Shown here piece by piece: positions 23,190 to 35,300 of a DNA stretch of 64,000 nt. Each line of letters begins with the position of its first letter. Position 1 is the stretch's first letter. Made by a program: the position numbers and the translations under genes. Origin of the DNA: Malania oleifera (taxonomy: Eukaryota; Streptophyta; Magnoliopsida; Santalales; Ximeniaceae); the NCBI RefSeq assembly GCF_029873635.1, contig NC_080425.1, positions 42,850,890-42,914,889 on the forward strand, read 5' to 3'. The notes beneath the pieces are model-generated. The model searched no databases. It was given only the letters and a program-made list of their open reading frames with translations, and was not told where the DNA came from.

Positions 23190-25290
23190 TTAGGTACCAA
23201 GTCCATTAGCTTCTGATGTCTTCATGATTCTAAGCCTCTTCACTGTGTTGAGGAACATCCTATATATAAACCAAAAAAAAAAAAAAACATATATATTATT
23301 AGCATGTATAGAACATCTAAATTTCCAACTACAATATTGTCTTTTCTTATGATGTTCTATTTGATATGCACTGCCCATAGGTCTCTGCCTGTCCAAAGTA
23401 CCTAGGAACTTGAATGAAACGGGCCTTAAGAGCATGATCCAAAATGTTTAATATTAGGTTACTAGTAGTGCAGCTATTGCTCCTACACCTAAAAATGTTG
23501 CTCGAAATAGACCAGCTAGTTTTCGACAGGGCTAGTCTTGTCATTTGACATCATTCCAATTGGGGCTTTGTAGTGCATATACAAACATCAAACATAAATA
23601 TGTGCATATATACACACAAAGACACATTCATAGAAACATATATACAAAAGTATATACATACATATTGCACTAGTATAATCATTTAGAATGAAATGAAATG
23701 TGCATACTCCCAAGGAACATCTCCTACGAGCATCCAGTCCCCCTCCTAATCTTCATAAGTGAGCACAAATTCGGATGATCCATTTAAAATCTTGGGGGCC
23801 TTTATTGCTTGCTTATAATTACATTTTAAAACTAGAACAAAATTATCTATGCAACTCATTACTGTCCTAGTCCTACTAATTTGACTTTGAGGTCAAAATG
23901 TTTATGCCATCTTAAACCACTTGGTTTCAAAAGCTAGTTGTTAGATTGAGGTGCAACAATGATTTAACAATAGTATTACATCAAAACTTTTAAGATCGAA
24001 TTAAGAGAAAATAAGTAAATTACACATTACTGATAAAAAATATAGAAAATAAAGAATACACTCACGAATGGAAGTGATGCCCGTGGTTGGGGTAACAAAC
24101 ATGTCCTCTAGTGCTTGGGCTAAAATCTCATAGCAAGCGCGAGCATTTAGATAAACTTTCCTCCCTATTGGCAATCCATCCATGTTAACCTTAACAAACC
24201 CAAAATGCCCTTTTTCCATAACAACAGTATTGTTCTTATTGCTACCATTGTACACTTTTTTCTTTGAAGTATCCTTCAATTTATCATTCTCACATGTCTC
24301 ATCTTCTTTAGAGGTTAGAGTCTTTGCCTAGTTAGCCAAGTTGTTCATCCTATAAGCCTTTATAGGCGGCCATCCCACAACCTAACTGCTTCCAAGGAAC
24401 AAAATTAATTATAGTAATGACTAATGAGTAATATATTAGTTGAGACATGGAGAGAGAGAATAAACAGTGACATGAAGCAACAATTATCCCAATCTTTCAG
24501 TTTCAGCCATAATCCCAATCTTTTAACAATCCAAATTAATGGGGGTAGATCCTCATGAGTTACCCTTCTCAAAGTTAACTAAATTTGAATGGTTTCACGG
24601 TAGCAAGAAAGAGACGGTGTAGGAGAGAGGGACAATTTCTCAATTACACGAAACTTCAAAGAAAAAATAACTCTAGAGGATTAGTTGATATATGCTTCGG
24701 TTGGTTGCCGAGAAGATTAATTTTGCAACAAAAATGGATTAATATTTTAATAAATGGGTTTTTCTTTCCAGGTTTTGAAATCCGGAAAAATTAGAAACTT
24801 TAATTCGGTATTTTACAAATGAAAATAATCAAGATTTTATTCTTTACTCTTCATCATTTCAATTTTCTCTGTAATTTATAAAATGATGGTTAACCTTTAA
24901 TAGAAGAAAATCGAAACACCCATATCAGCAAAATAAAAATGACATTATAATTTATAGGGAAAATGGTGGAACAGAAACAAAGAGAGAGAGAGAGGATGAT
25001 AGAGGAACAAACCCAAAATAGGAAATGCCAGAAATGCAGAAATTAAAATCCTAACTCCATCAAAGGGAACAGCATCACTAAAACTCATTGTTAGAGAAAA
25101 ACAAATTAATAATGGTAAAAGAAAACATGAGAACGAAAAGAGATCTGAAAGAGAATAAAAGAAGCGCTATGCTTCTATAAATATTTATGTTGACAACGCC
25201 AGTAGCAGCAGCAGCAACTTCTTGGGTAACAGAATCAGTGACTCTCTTTGTGCTAGAGACAGCGGCAATAGAAGAAGTAGAAGCTCTGTT
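23190..25290 (-). pseudogene. Aux/IAA auxin-response repressor gene, broken
   Basis: Four exon-like blocks are on the minus strand. About 25290-25198 encodes STKRVTDSVTQE (linker before domain II). 24381-24066 starts with domain II VVGWPPIKAYRMNNLA and continues to domain [23 protein letters not shown]...[12 protein letters not shown]. 23807-23708 has GSSEFVLTYED-stop-EGDWMLVGDVPW. 23259-23190 has MFLNTVKRLRIMKTSEANGLGT and its normal TAA. The junctions keep frame (phases 0, 1, 2) with GT-AG sites. Two TAG stops break it: 24330-24328 just after domain II, and 23748-23746 inside the PB1 (domain III/IV) region, where Lys is usual. The first exon with the LxLxL repression motif (domain I) was not found up to the HISN1 promoter. 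Intact Aux/IAA proteins bind ARF factors and TIR1. This copy cannot encode one. Confidence 0.85.
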
Positions 25291-25587
25291 TGGAAAATGT
25301 TAAATTATTTAAATATTAATTAATTTCAATTAATATTTGAATATTTCCTACTCAATAAAATAATAGAAGATTTCCCTATTTAATTAAATATAATTAGTGT
25401 ATATTTATAGTGTATGACTGTTATATTAATTTTTGACAAAAAAAATATTTTTAACTAAATTACGAACTGTAATTTATTATATGTGAAATTTAAATTAATA
25501 ACTGATTCTTCCCTCCAATAATTTAGAAAATAATTTAATTAATCAATAAATAAATAATAAAGGGAAAACCAATAAATAGGTGTACAG

Positions 25588-25764
25588 AAAATCTCGCTAC
25601 TCCGAGTAGTGAAATTTAAATAAATATTACTATTTGGAATAGCGAGATTTAAGCAAATTTTGCTACACAAAGTAATGAGATTTAAATGTCAGGCTCAATC
25701 TAGTACAGACACGTGGCAACCAAGTAGCGAGATTTGCATAAGGTCATGGGAAATCTCGCTACTT
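25588..25764. repeat. Cluster of AAATCTCGCTACT inverted repeats (hairpins)
   Basis: The best pair is AAGTAGCGAGATTT (25722-25735) and AAATCTCGCTACTT (25751-25764): perfect 14-bp arms around a 15-nt loop. Further diverged copies of the motif, in both orientations, are near 25588-25616, 25648-25662 and 25654-25682, so two more imperfect hairpins can form. The cluster sits about 300 bp upstream of the HISN1 start codon. Confidence 0.8.
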
Positions 25765-25799
25765 TGAGTCATTTTAGGAAATACTTTTCAAAATGGGAT

Positions 25800-26079
25800 A
25801 TTATTTAATATATATATATATTTAAAAAAAAATTAATCCGGAAAAAACTCAAATTTTAGCATATACTAATTGTGCTGAGTAATATGGCCCATGTGACGGC
25901 GTCATTGCATAACTCACTCCGGTGCTGCCACACACGGGCCCGTGTTTTCCATACTAGATACATTTGTTCTTGTGGTACCTACACAGTCTCTGCCGGCCTG
26001 AGCCTGCCGTTCTCTAGCTCTTCTTTCCAATCTCCCTCTCTCAATCCTCCCAGAGGAAGGTTTTGCAGCACATTCCGCC
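25800..26079 (+). promoter_or_regulatory. Probable promoter and 5' untranslated region of HISN1
   Basis: A TATA-rich tract (TTTAATATATATATATATTT, about 25804-25823) lies 260 bp before the start codon, with a CT-rich leader between about 25980 and 26060. No transcription start can be fixed from sequence. An upstream out-of-frame ATG (25872) opens a frame that overlaps the true start. If the transcript begins that far upstream this would be an overlapping upstream ORF. Confidence 0.3.
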
Positions 26080-26322
26080 ATGGCCATGCTTCAACCATTC
26101 CTCCAGCAATGTCTTGTTCATTCTCTATATTCTCCCCCGCTTCCTCCTCCTTACATGTATGCTCATATTTCTGTGAAGTCAGCGTTCTATTGCCGTTCCT
26201 CACCGTCACCGGTCACGGTCCTTGACGGAAGCACGGAGCGAAGAGCCGCTGAAAGGAACGAAATTCGTTTCGGTTTGCCCAGTAAAGGCCGAATGGCTTC
26301 AGATACCCTAGATCTTCTCAAG
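26080..26322 (+). CDS. HISN1: HISN1 exon 1 (residues 1-81)
   Basis: It contains the start codon, the presumptive plastid transit peptide and the start of the catalytic domain ([12 protein letters not shown]). The donor is AAG|GTCTAT. A (CT)n run follows at about 26330-26357 in the 190-bp intron 1. Confidence 0.93.
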
Positions 26323-26325
26323 GTC

Positions 26326-26356
<31 letters not shown>

Positions 26357-29300
26357 CAAAACTCATTATTATGATATTTTAAGGTATTATTTTTTTCTTT
26401 TGTTTTGCTAGTTTCTGAGACTCAGATGATTTTCTCTGTCTCGTTGTTTCTCTTAAAACGTTGACACTTTCTTTGTTTTTGATTTTTTTCTTCTTATTAT
26501 TAACTTTCGAAGGACTGTCAACTCTCGGTCAGGCAGGTGAATCCTCGGCAGTACGTAGCAGAAATCCCACAGGTATTTATTAGCTTTTGTCTTTTGATGT
26601 CCTAAATTTTTCAAATTTATTTATTCTGGTATGAGTTTTACCCCATAGTGCAAAATCAACATTTTGCGGCGCATATGTCTGTTGAGCTGTTTGTCATCCA
26701 CTGATAATTTGTCTGTATTTTCGTGCAATTTTTTCTTCTTCTTTGGGGTTGGGGAGGTTCTTTAACTCATATCCATGGAGCACAAGTCTTATTTTAAAAA
26801 AAGAATTACTGAAGCCTTGATGATCGCACTTTTGTTATGGTTAGTATCTGTGTTTAGTATGTTACTGGGTGGAAATGAATAGCAGAGTTGCAACCAACTT
26901 CAGTTTTTTACTGAGTTTTAAACTTTCGTTAGCTATTCCCAAAGATATGCAAGAGCCGGAGCCATCCACAACTTGACGGCATAGGTAGCTACTTTTACTT
27001 TGTGTTTGGGAGCTAAGATTTTTGGCTTAGGATTTGAATCTGTATGGATTTCGATGAAACTCAATACTCTCTCCAAATCCACAATCCAATCAAAGATCTG
27101 AACTCAAGCATCAAGGCATATATGCAATTTTTATCATTGCATGAAAAGGAAACATTGTAACCCCTAGAAATAAGATGTTGTGAAGCTTCTTTTTGGAAGG
27201 AGCCTTCAAAATACCATCAAGAGTGTTCTAGTCTTTGAGCTACCCTTATAAAGGCTTGGACAAGGAACAATGTAGCACTTTTCCAGCATGATTGGGAATC
27301 CCCAGTACGTTTCTCAAGGAATATAATTTCAACAGCTCATTCACTCATTTTATACTTCCTACCTTATAAGGGGGATAACAAGGTCAAAATTCAACACTAT
27401 TCAATGTTCAAACATTTGGGTCATTAAACTGTGTATTAGAGGGCACCAAGATGGTGCCAAACCCACTACAAAATGCAAAAGACTATATAAAACTAAAAAA
27501 ATCCAGAAACTGTGTCGAAGGAACAAAATCCAGAGAAAAATTTACTTTATTCTGAAAAAGAAGTTAACAGAATAGTATCCTTCAACTTCTGAAAGTGAAT
27601 TTCCTTCCTGTCAAAACTTGCACATTTCTCTTCCTTTCTTGTCCTCTAACCATCCTAACCTGATCCTCACAAGAAACCTGAAGCTTTGTATTTTGGAGAG
27701 TATTCAGCAAATTCATCAACACTTCCAATTCCTAGTCATTGAAGTCTCTTTGAACTGTAGGTTCCAGGTTTTGTTTCCATGCATTGTTATCAAAATCTTG
27801 ATCTAGATCATGCGATCTTAAGATCCAATGATCTAGACTTACCTAATTGATCCGAATCCTAAGAAGAATCTTAATCAAGTAAGATCCCGATAGGATCCTA
27901 TGTAGATTGTTAGGTTCTTAGGATCATGATCCTACTTGCAATCCTTCGGATCCTACTCGTGCAATGGAATATGGATTTTTCCTATTTAGGATTTTAAATA
28001 AAATGCCCCAATATATATATATTTTTATTGGCCCAAATATTATACTTTTACAATAGACACAAAATTTGGTCCAGTTGGCTCAAATGCTTCAAAATTAGGG
28101 CAAAGTAATGAGCATGCCGTGATTTGTTTGATCTAAGTCAAGAGAGCAGCTGAGCATCTCCTGAAAGTTCTCTTCTTTCGAAATCAAAAGCCCTTTGAGA
28201 GCATCTCTTAAATTCACATGGTCATTTTATTTAATTTTGATTAAAATTTTGTATGTAATGAATGATTTAATCCTTAAAAGATCAAATCTGGATACTAACA
28301 AGACAAGTAAAAAATCGTAAAATATGGTTATTAGTTTCTGCCAAAATTGACTATAAAAGTAGAAAATGGGAATGTAAACCAATGCGTTATCATGATAAGT
28401 TTGTTCACTTTACAACAATGAAAACAGAAAATAGGAAATAGAAGTGACACCAAACAGTTTCTTAGTAATTTGTTTTTATCTTTGTTGTAGATTTTAGTTT
28501 TCTTTTTCTTTTGTTACATCAGGATTTCTCATCCTCTTTCTATATTGTTGTTATTTCTTAATAAATTTCTTCTTGTTCTATTAAAAAAGAAAAAAAAAAA
28601 AAGGAAACCACATAGTGACATGATTTCATTATTGTTATGTCGATAGGTTCTCTTAGATGGCATATTTCATCTAGTGTATTAAGGCCTTTGATGAACCACT
28701 TGTAGCTAAGTTGTTCTTTAGGGAGGTAGTGAAATTGCATGGTTTGCCAAATTCCCTAGTGTCTAATTGGGACATCAAGTTTGTTAGTTTTGCAAGACAC
28801 ATGGAAAATCTGTGATACTAATTTGATATTTTATTTTGCTCGTCATTCCAAAGTGTTGATGGTTAGATTGAGGTCTCTAGTCCTAGGTTAGGTGATACTT
28901 TTGGATGTGTAACGGGAGAAAAACAAGGCAATTGGGACTTGGTGTCACCTACACTTTAGTTTGTTTTGAACAAATTTCAAGAATAGGTCTACATAAGAGT
29001 CCTTTCGAGTGTGTATTCGGTTAGAAACCCAATATCTTGTTCCTTTTCTGCCAGACCATTTTTCATCTTAGTGTGCTGTGTTTTTTGTCCGTCACATTGA
29101 TGAGTGGCATGCTAAGATTAGACAAAAACTTGCCATGAATAATATATATTACATAATTATTGCTAATGTGCATCAAAGGGTTAAAGAATTTAATGTGGCT
29201 GATATTAACATGGTTTGCACTATACTTGAATGCTACCTTATAATTTCCTTTAAAAAGCATCATACCCACACTATTGATCCTTTCTCCATCCTTAGAAAAC

Positions 29301-32300
29301 TTTGACCTAATGCGTATTTACTTGCTTTTCTTGATCATATAGTCACTAGTCTAGTTTTTTAATGTGGAGGAGTGAACAAATACTGTGGCACTTTTGAGCC
29401 TCCTGCATTGCCCCCTGGTGCACCTGCAGTTCCACAGTTTCTCAGACCTCTCCCATTTTCACTTACAGGATACAGCTGAAGCTATTCTGTGTGATGTGTT
29501 TGCAACTTCTCCCGAGAGTGACGACATTTAGTGTAACAATATTTCGTTCATTGTAGAGGTCTCTTTGCTTCGGGTGCCTCATGGCATACTAAGGATGCTG
29601 TTAATGAGTGTGCTTTTGAGGAGTTAGTCATATCTATAGTACACTCTCTGGACTCAAATTCCTTTCGTTTGGGTGAGTTTGACAGAGGAATGCCTCTTAT
29701 CATTTGGCTGGCCATGAAGCATATTATTATTGGTGTAGATTTAGAACAACATGCAAGAGTTAGATGTTGTCTTGTATAAATTTCAGTTATGTTGGGGTTT
29801 GTAATTATCTCATGCAAGAATTAGATGTTGTCTTGTATAATAGTCTGTTATGTTGGGGTTACTTTGTAATTAGTGGGTTTTTTGTAAATTGGTGGAAAAG
29901 AATTCATGTAGCCAACCACTCCTAGTGGGACTTGATTCTTGGTTTGTTGTTTTGTTTTAGTTAATTATAGGGTATAAAGTTGAATGTTTGAGACAATTAT
30001 CAATTTGGAAAGTTGTATGTTTGAGACAATTATCAATTTGAATTCAGCAACTGTGTTTCTCTTCCCCCTTTCCACACACAGCCTTCTTTGTCCATCTTCT
30101 TCTTCCCTTCCCTTCCCTTCTTTCTCTTTCTCTCCCCTTTTTTGGTGTCTTTCCCCGTTTTCCCTTACCATCGCTACTGTCTTGCGTCACAACCTTGATC
30201 TGCAATCCTCCAATATCCGCCTGTGTCTCCCCATTTGCCTAGCACTAAGTTCCCTTCTGCTGAAGGTAGGAGGCCACTCTTTTCCTCTCAGTTGTGGCTT
30301 GCTACTCTCCGCTGCTTGGTGAAGCCATCTGGTATGCAATGAAGGCTAAAGCTGTTGCCATGAACCTCCCGTGCTGGCCTCTCTATTGAAAGCTATGTTT
30401 AATCAAAGCTGTCTCCTCCATTGTCCTTTTTCTAATGAACAGCTAGAATATTTAGACCTGAATTGTAGACGGAAGACTGACTTTCCTACAAATTTCAACC
30501 CTAGTCTTAGAGATGTAGAAATTTGGTGGTTTTGATTTTGCACCTCATTTTTCATCTGATTTCAGAACAAGATCTAAAAGCTTAGAACTTTAATTTCTGC
30601 ATATGATTTTTGTTTTCTCAACAGCCCCGTTTCTGTTTCCCTTTCAGCTTCTTGGACAACCCATTAGCTTTTGATTATATCTATGCAGGTTTAATCAAAT
30701 GGTTAGCTGAATACTCTGAAATAAATTCAATTTGGTTTTCTTTTGTTAAGCAATTGCATTTGGTTTCGAGCAAGGTTGTTAGGATTGGAATTCTAAGTGG
30801 GATCGTTGGAGGGGTCTGCAGGATCGAATCGTAGAATTGGATCGAGAATCTTAAGATTCTACTTTCAATGTAAAATAAAAATTAAAAAATTATATATGTG
30901 GAACTTATGACAAGTCTATAAAGTGAGCTTTATCTAATATTGTTAACATAAGATTACATTCATAGAGTTGGTTGGGTCCTCCAACTACCTATTGTGGTGT
31001 TAGGCATGGCATGCATATATTAACACAAGGAAAGTCCAAGTAGCATTTTGATAAGATTCTAGGGTCTTATTGTAGGAAAATTGGCGAAATTGAAAGGATG
31101 GAAAATAAAAAATGAAAATAGAGTTGATCACTTAAGGGGATCTGCCTCCAAATTAAGCAAAGGCTCTACATTATATTATTGCTTGGAGGAAAATTCCTCA
31201 TAGGGTTACATATATATAGGGTAAGGAATCCTACTCCTAGTACGAGTTTATATTTGAATCCAAGTCCTTAATGAATTCCAATAAATATTCCTAAAATAAC
31301 AAAGAAAATTAGGAAAAGTCGACATGACTTTAAATAAAAATCTTAAGGCCTGTTTGGTATTGTTGCTGTTTTCTATTTTACATTTCTATTTCTCCATAGT
31401 GAAAAACAGATTATAAAAACGTGTTTATTTCTCTTGTTAGTTTTTTGTTTCTGTTGTCGATTTTTAGTTGTTTGCCAAAAAGTTAAAAACCAGATTTTAT
31501 GGTTTTCAGTTATTTTGGCAACCTGTTGCCAAAACTTTTAATATCTAGAAATAGTTTTTTTAGATTAAATTATTCATTTATACACTTTTAAATAAAAATA
31601 AAAATAAAATGATCATATGAATTTAAATATAATTAAAATAAAAATATACATAAATTTTTAAAAATAATAATAAAGCCAATAACAAAATACTTTTACTATT
31701 TTTCAATTGTCATGTCCAATAAAATTTTTATTGTAAAGTAAATTTTGAAAGTAGAACAATTAAGTAAAATAGTTATAATAAAATTTATTTTCATTATAGT
31801 AATTTTTTAATATGTATTATTTGTAATTTTATTATTTTAAAAATATTTTCATTTAAAGATGAAAATGTGCATTTTTTAAATTAAGTTTTTAATTTGTATT
31901 AGTTTTATAAATGTTAACCAAACAGGTTGTTGGTTTCAAGTTCTTAGTTTCTGTTTTTGGTTTTTGGTTTTCGTTTCTCTAATTTTTGACAGTGATACTG
32001 ATACCAACCAGCCCCTTAATTAATTTGGGAATCCTAACATTAAATGGAAATCCTAATTGATTTAGAAATCCTAACATTCCAGCCTCCTTCAAATCAACCT
32101 TGTCCTCAAGGCTGAGTAGTAATAATTTCCGGGAATCTCTCTGACTAGGATTGATAAGTTTCCCAAGTTGCTTCTTCAACTAGTGAGTGACATCAATGAG
32201 CTGAAACTTCTATGATGTCTTAACTTCTACGTTTGACCATGTGGCGATCCATAATTACTTTTGGCTGCAGCTGAACCTTTCCAGTAGGTGTAATGTAGGC

Positions 32301-35300
32301 AAGTGGACTGCACAATAACTCGCTACCCTTACTTTCTTCTTTGAGGCAAGTGACATGAAAAACTTTATGTACCTTTCTGAATTTGATGGTAACGCAAGAT
32401 GATAAGCAACAGGGTCTATACATTCTAGGATCTTATAAGGCCCATAGAATCAAGTAGACAACTTCATCGAATAACAATCAGTCACTGATATTTGTCTATA
32501 GGGTTGTAGCCTATGAAAAAACCCAATATCCCATTGAGAATTCCCTTTCACTATGATGCTTATCAGCTTGCTATTTTATATGAGCTTGAGTTGCAACAAT
32601 TTTTTTTTAAGGAGTTGAAGTACTTTCTCTTGATCATGTAACTCCTCCTCAAATTGATTAATTCTGGAGGGTCCAACTAAATATCTAATGAGGATAGAAG
32701 GAGCTCGACCATAAACAGCCTTGAATGGGGTCAACTTGATGAAGGAATGATAAATGGTATTGTCCCATCATTCTGCCCATGGAAGCCATCGCACTCAATC
32801 CTTCAGTTTGCTGCTTGCAAAGCAATGATTGTAAGCCTCCAAGCACCTGTTAAAAACTTCAGTTTGCCCATCTGATTGTGGATGATTGCTGTGCTCATAT
32901 TCAATTGTGTTCCTTGAAAATGGAAAAGATCCTTCGAAAAATGCTAGTAAAGATTTTATCACGGTCACTGACAATAGACTAAGGAATCCCATGTAACTTG
33001 ACAATGTTCTCAACAAATATACAAGCAATATTTTTTGTAGTATTAGGGTGAGCTATAGTACAAAACTAAGCATATTTTGTGAGACAGTCCATAACAACAA
33101 AAATAGTAAATTTACGATGAGAAGATGGTAGTCCCTCAATGAAATCCATGGAGATATCAATCCACGCTTCTTTTCCTTTGGAATAGAAAGAGGTTGTAGA
33201 AGGCAACCATGTGATTCTTTTTTAAGGAGTTTCTCCATATGATGGCTTGAAATTATAGTGACATTACCGCAACGCTTGCCTTCAATGGTCACATTTTGTC
33301 TATCCACAGCGAATTTCTTAACTAGTTTAGAAAAATTTCAAGCTATATCACCCAAAGTCCGTAAGCATTCAGTGCCCAAAACCACTTTGTTGTCTTCTAG
33401 TGGTAGCAAAAAGAAAACAACATACAACTTATGATTTTGCACAATAAGTTTAACCTTCGGACACTTGCTCTAACATGTCAAAGTCCTTCCATGTCCATTG
33501 TTCACATCTTCCAGCTCTCCAAAATCAGAATAGAATGAATCAACTTTTTGAGTGTAATCAGGATGATTTTAATCTGATTTTGAATTCAGTTTGTGTAGAA
33601 AGTGGTTATAATAATAGAAGTGTCATATTGGCTGTTGATTCTGGTTTTGTAGAGGGATTAGAGGCTGGTGTCGACAGGATTAATAAAAAAGACGAAGTTG
33701 GATTGGGTAGGTTGGTGTTTCAGGATTTAATTCTGAAAAATCAAAGGGTCCTAAGGTGTATGCTGGTCGTAAGGCTGCAATGATGGGTGTGGAAATGAAG
33801 AAATTTTTGAAGCAGAAGGAGAGCATTCTAGTGAGATAAAACTAAAGATTATAAGGAGAGATTCTGAAGGAGAATTGAGCATTGTGGAAGATACACTTGC
33901 TAAGATGAAGGATATAGCAAGTGATGGAGTAAGCAAAGGAAAGGAAGCTAAGAAATGGGGAGATTTTTTAGATAATGATAGTGATGACATCAGCGAGTTT
34001 AACTGTGGTGGTGGTGGTTTGCTGTTGGATGAGATTCAGGAACAATATGGATATGTTTCTGATTCTTGTGATGTTCTTAGGGATCTATCATATGTGCATC
34101 CATCCCCGATGGAAGGATTGTAGGGGGTTCCTATTTTTGAGAACAATAAAATGTAGTGCAATGATGGAATTTTTCCTACTCTGGAGGTGATTTCTAGGAA
34201 GGACTTAGAAGCCCAAGATATAATGGATAAGTTGGATTTTTAAATGTGTGATGGTGGTGGAAAATTGAGGTGCACTTTGATGGGGCTAAGTACAAGATGA
34301 AGAAGGGTCAGAGGGAGCTTGCAAATTTAAAGTGCTTGGTGAATTATGACAGAAAGGGATTGAAAAAGGGTTTTCTTGGTTAGGAGTACCTTTCGGTTAC
34401 TTTTTTTTTTGATTTGTTATTTTCTTTAAAAAAATTTCATCATTATTTTTTATTTTATTTTTGTTTTTTAATCTCAGGTGGACCTCTGATCTCCTTAGGT
34501 TGTAACTTTTCTTTCTCAATCTAAGATAACTTTACATTGCACCACAACATAGTCTGGTTGTTTAGCAATTTTTGTCTCCATGAAACTATTAGTGCTACCC
34601 GTAGCAATGAAGATAGTGATAGATTGGTGTTTTAGGAAACCATTAATTTTCATGGTTTGAGGATTAAGATAACCCAACTGAAGCATGAATTGAAGAAGTG
34701 ATAGATTCATCATTATCATCAGATTTGGTACCTTTTTGATCTGAATCAACATAGTCACCCTCAACTTGTTCTGGCTCTTCCATTGGTTCAATCCTTAAAA
34801 GTCATCCCTGTTCACAGCAGTGTCTCTATGCCACTTTTTATGACAATGCCAATACAAACCCTTTGTCGTTTGCTCCTTAAGTTCCTCTTAAGTCAATTGT
34901 TTGGTGGGAGGATTGCGAGGAGCAGGTGGTGTGATAGTGCTGCTGACAATCTGCTTACTAATGTTCTTGTTGGACCAACGTCATTCATTGCCCAACTTCT
35001 CTTCTCCTAACCATGCAAAGGAAATTGTAGTGGTCATAGTTTGTGGCCTACGCACTTTGACCTCACGTCAAATGTCAAGTAGGAGACTTCAATAAAAGTA
35101 TCGGTGAGTTGACTTTCATACCAATCCTTATTTTTGTTTGATAGCCACTCAAACCGTGTCTGGTACTCCAAGATGATGCTAGTTTGGAGTATTTTGGGAA
35201 GCTCTCCATTAACATTCTCATATCTAGTGGGCCCAAATTGGACAAGTAATCCAGAAACAAATTCTCTCCATGTAGGCATCCCCTAACGAGCTTTAAACTA

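Noticed and set aside
25872-26225. 117-codon + frame at the HISN1 5' end
   Set aside because: It is in a different frame from the conserved HisG start and resembles no protein. At most it is an upstream overlapping ORF.
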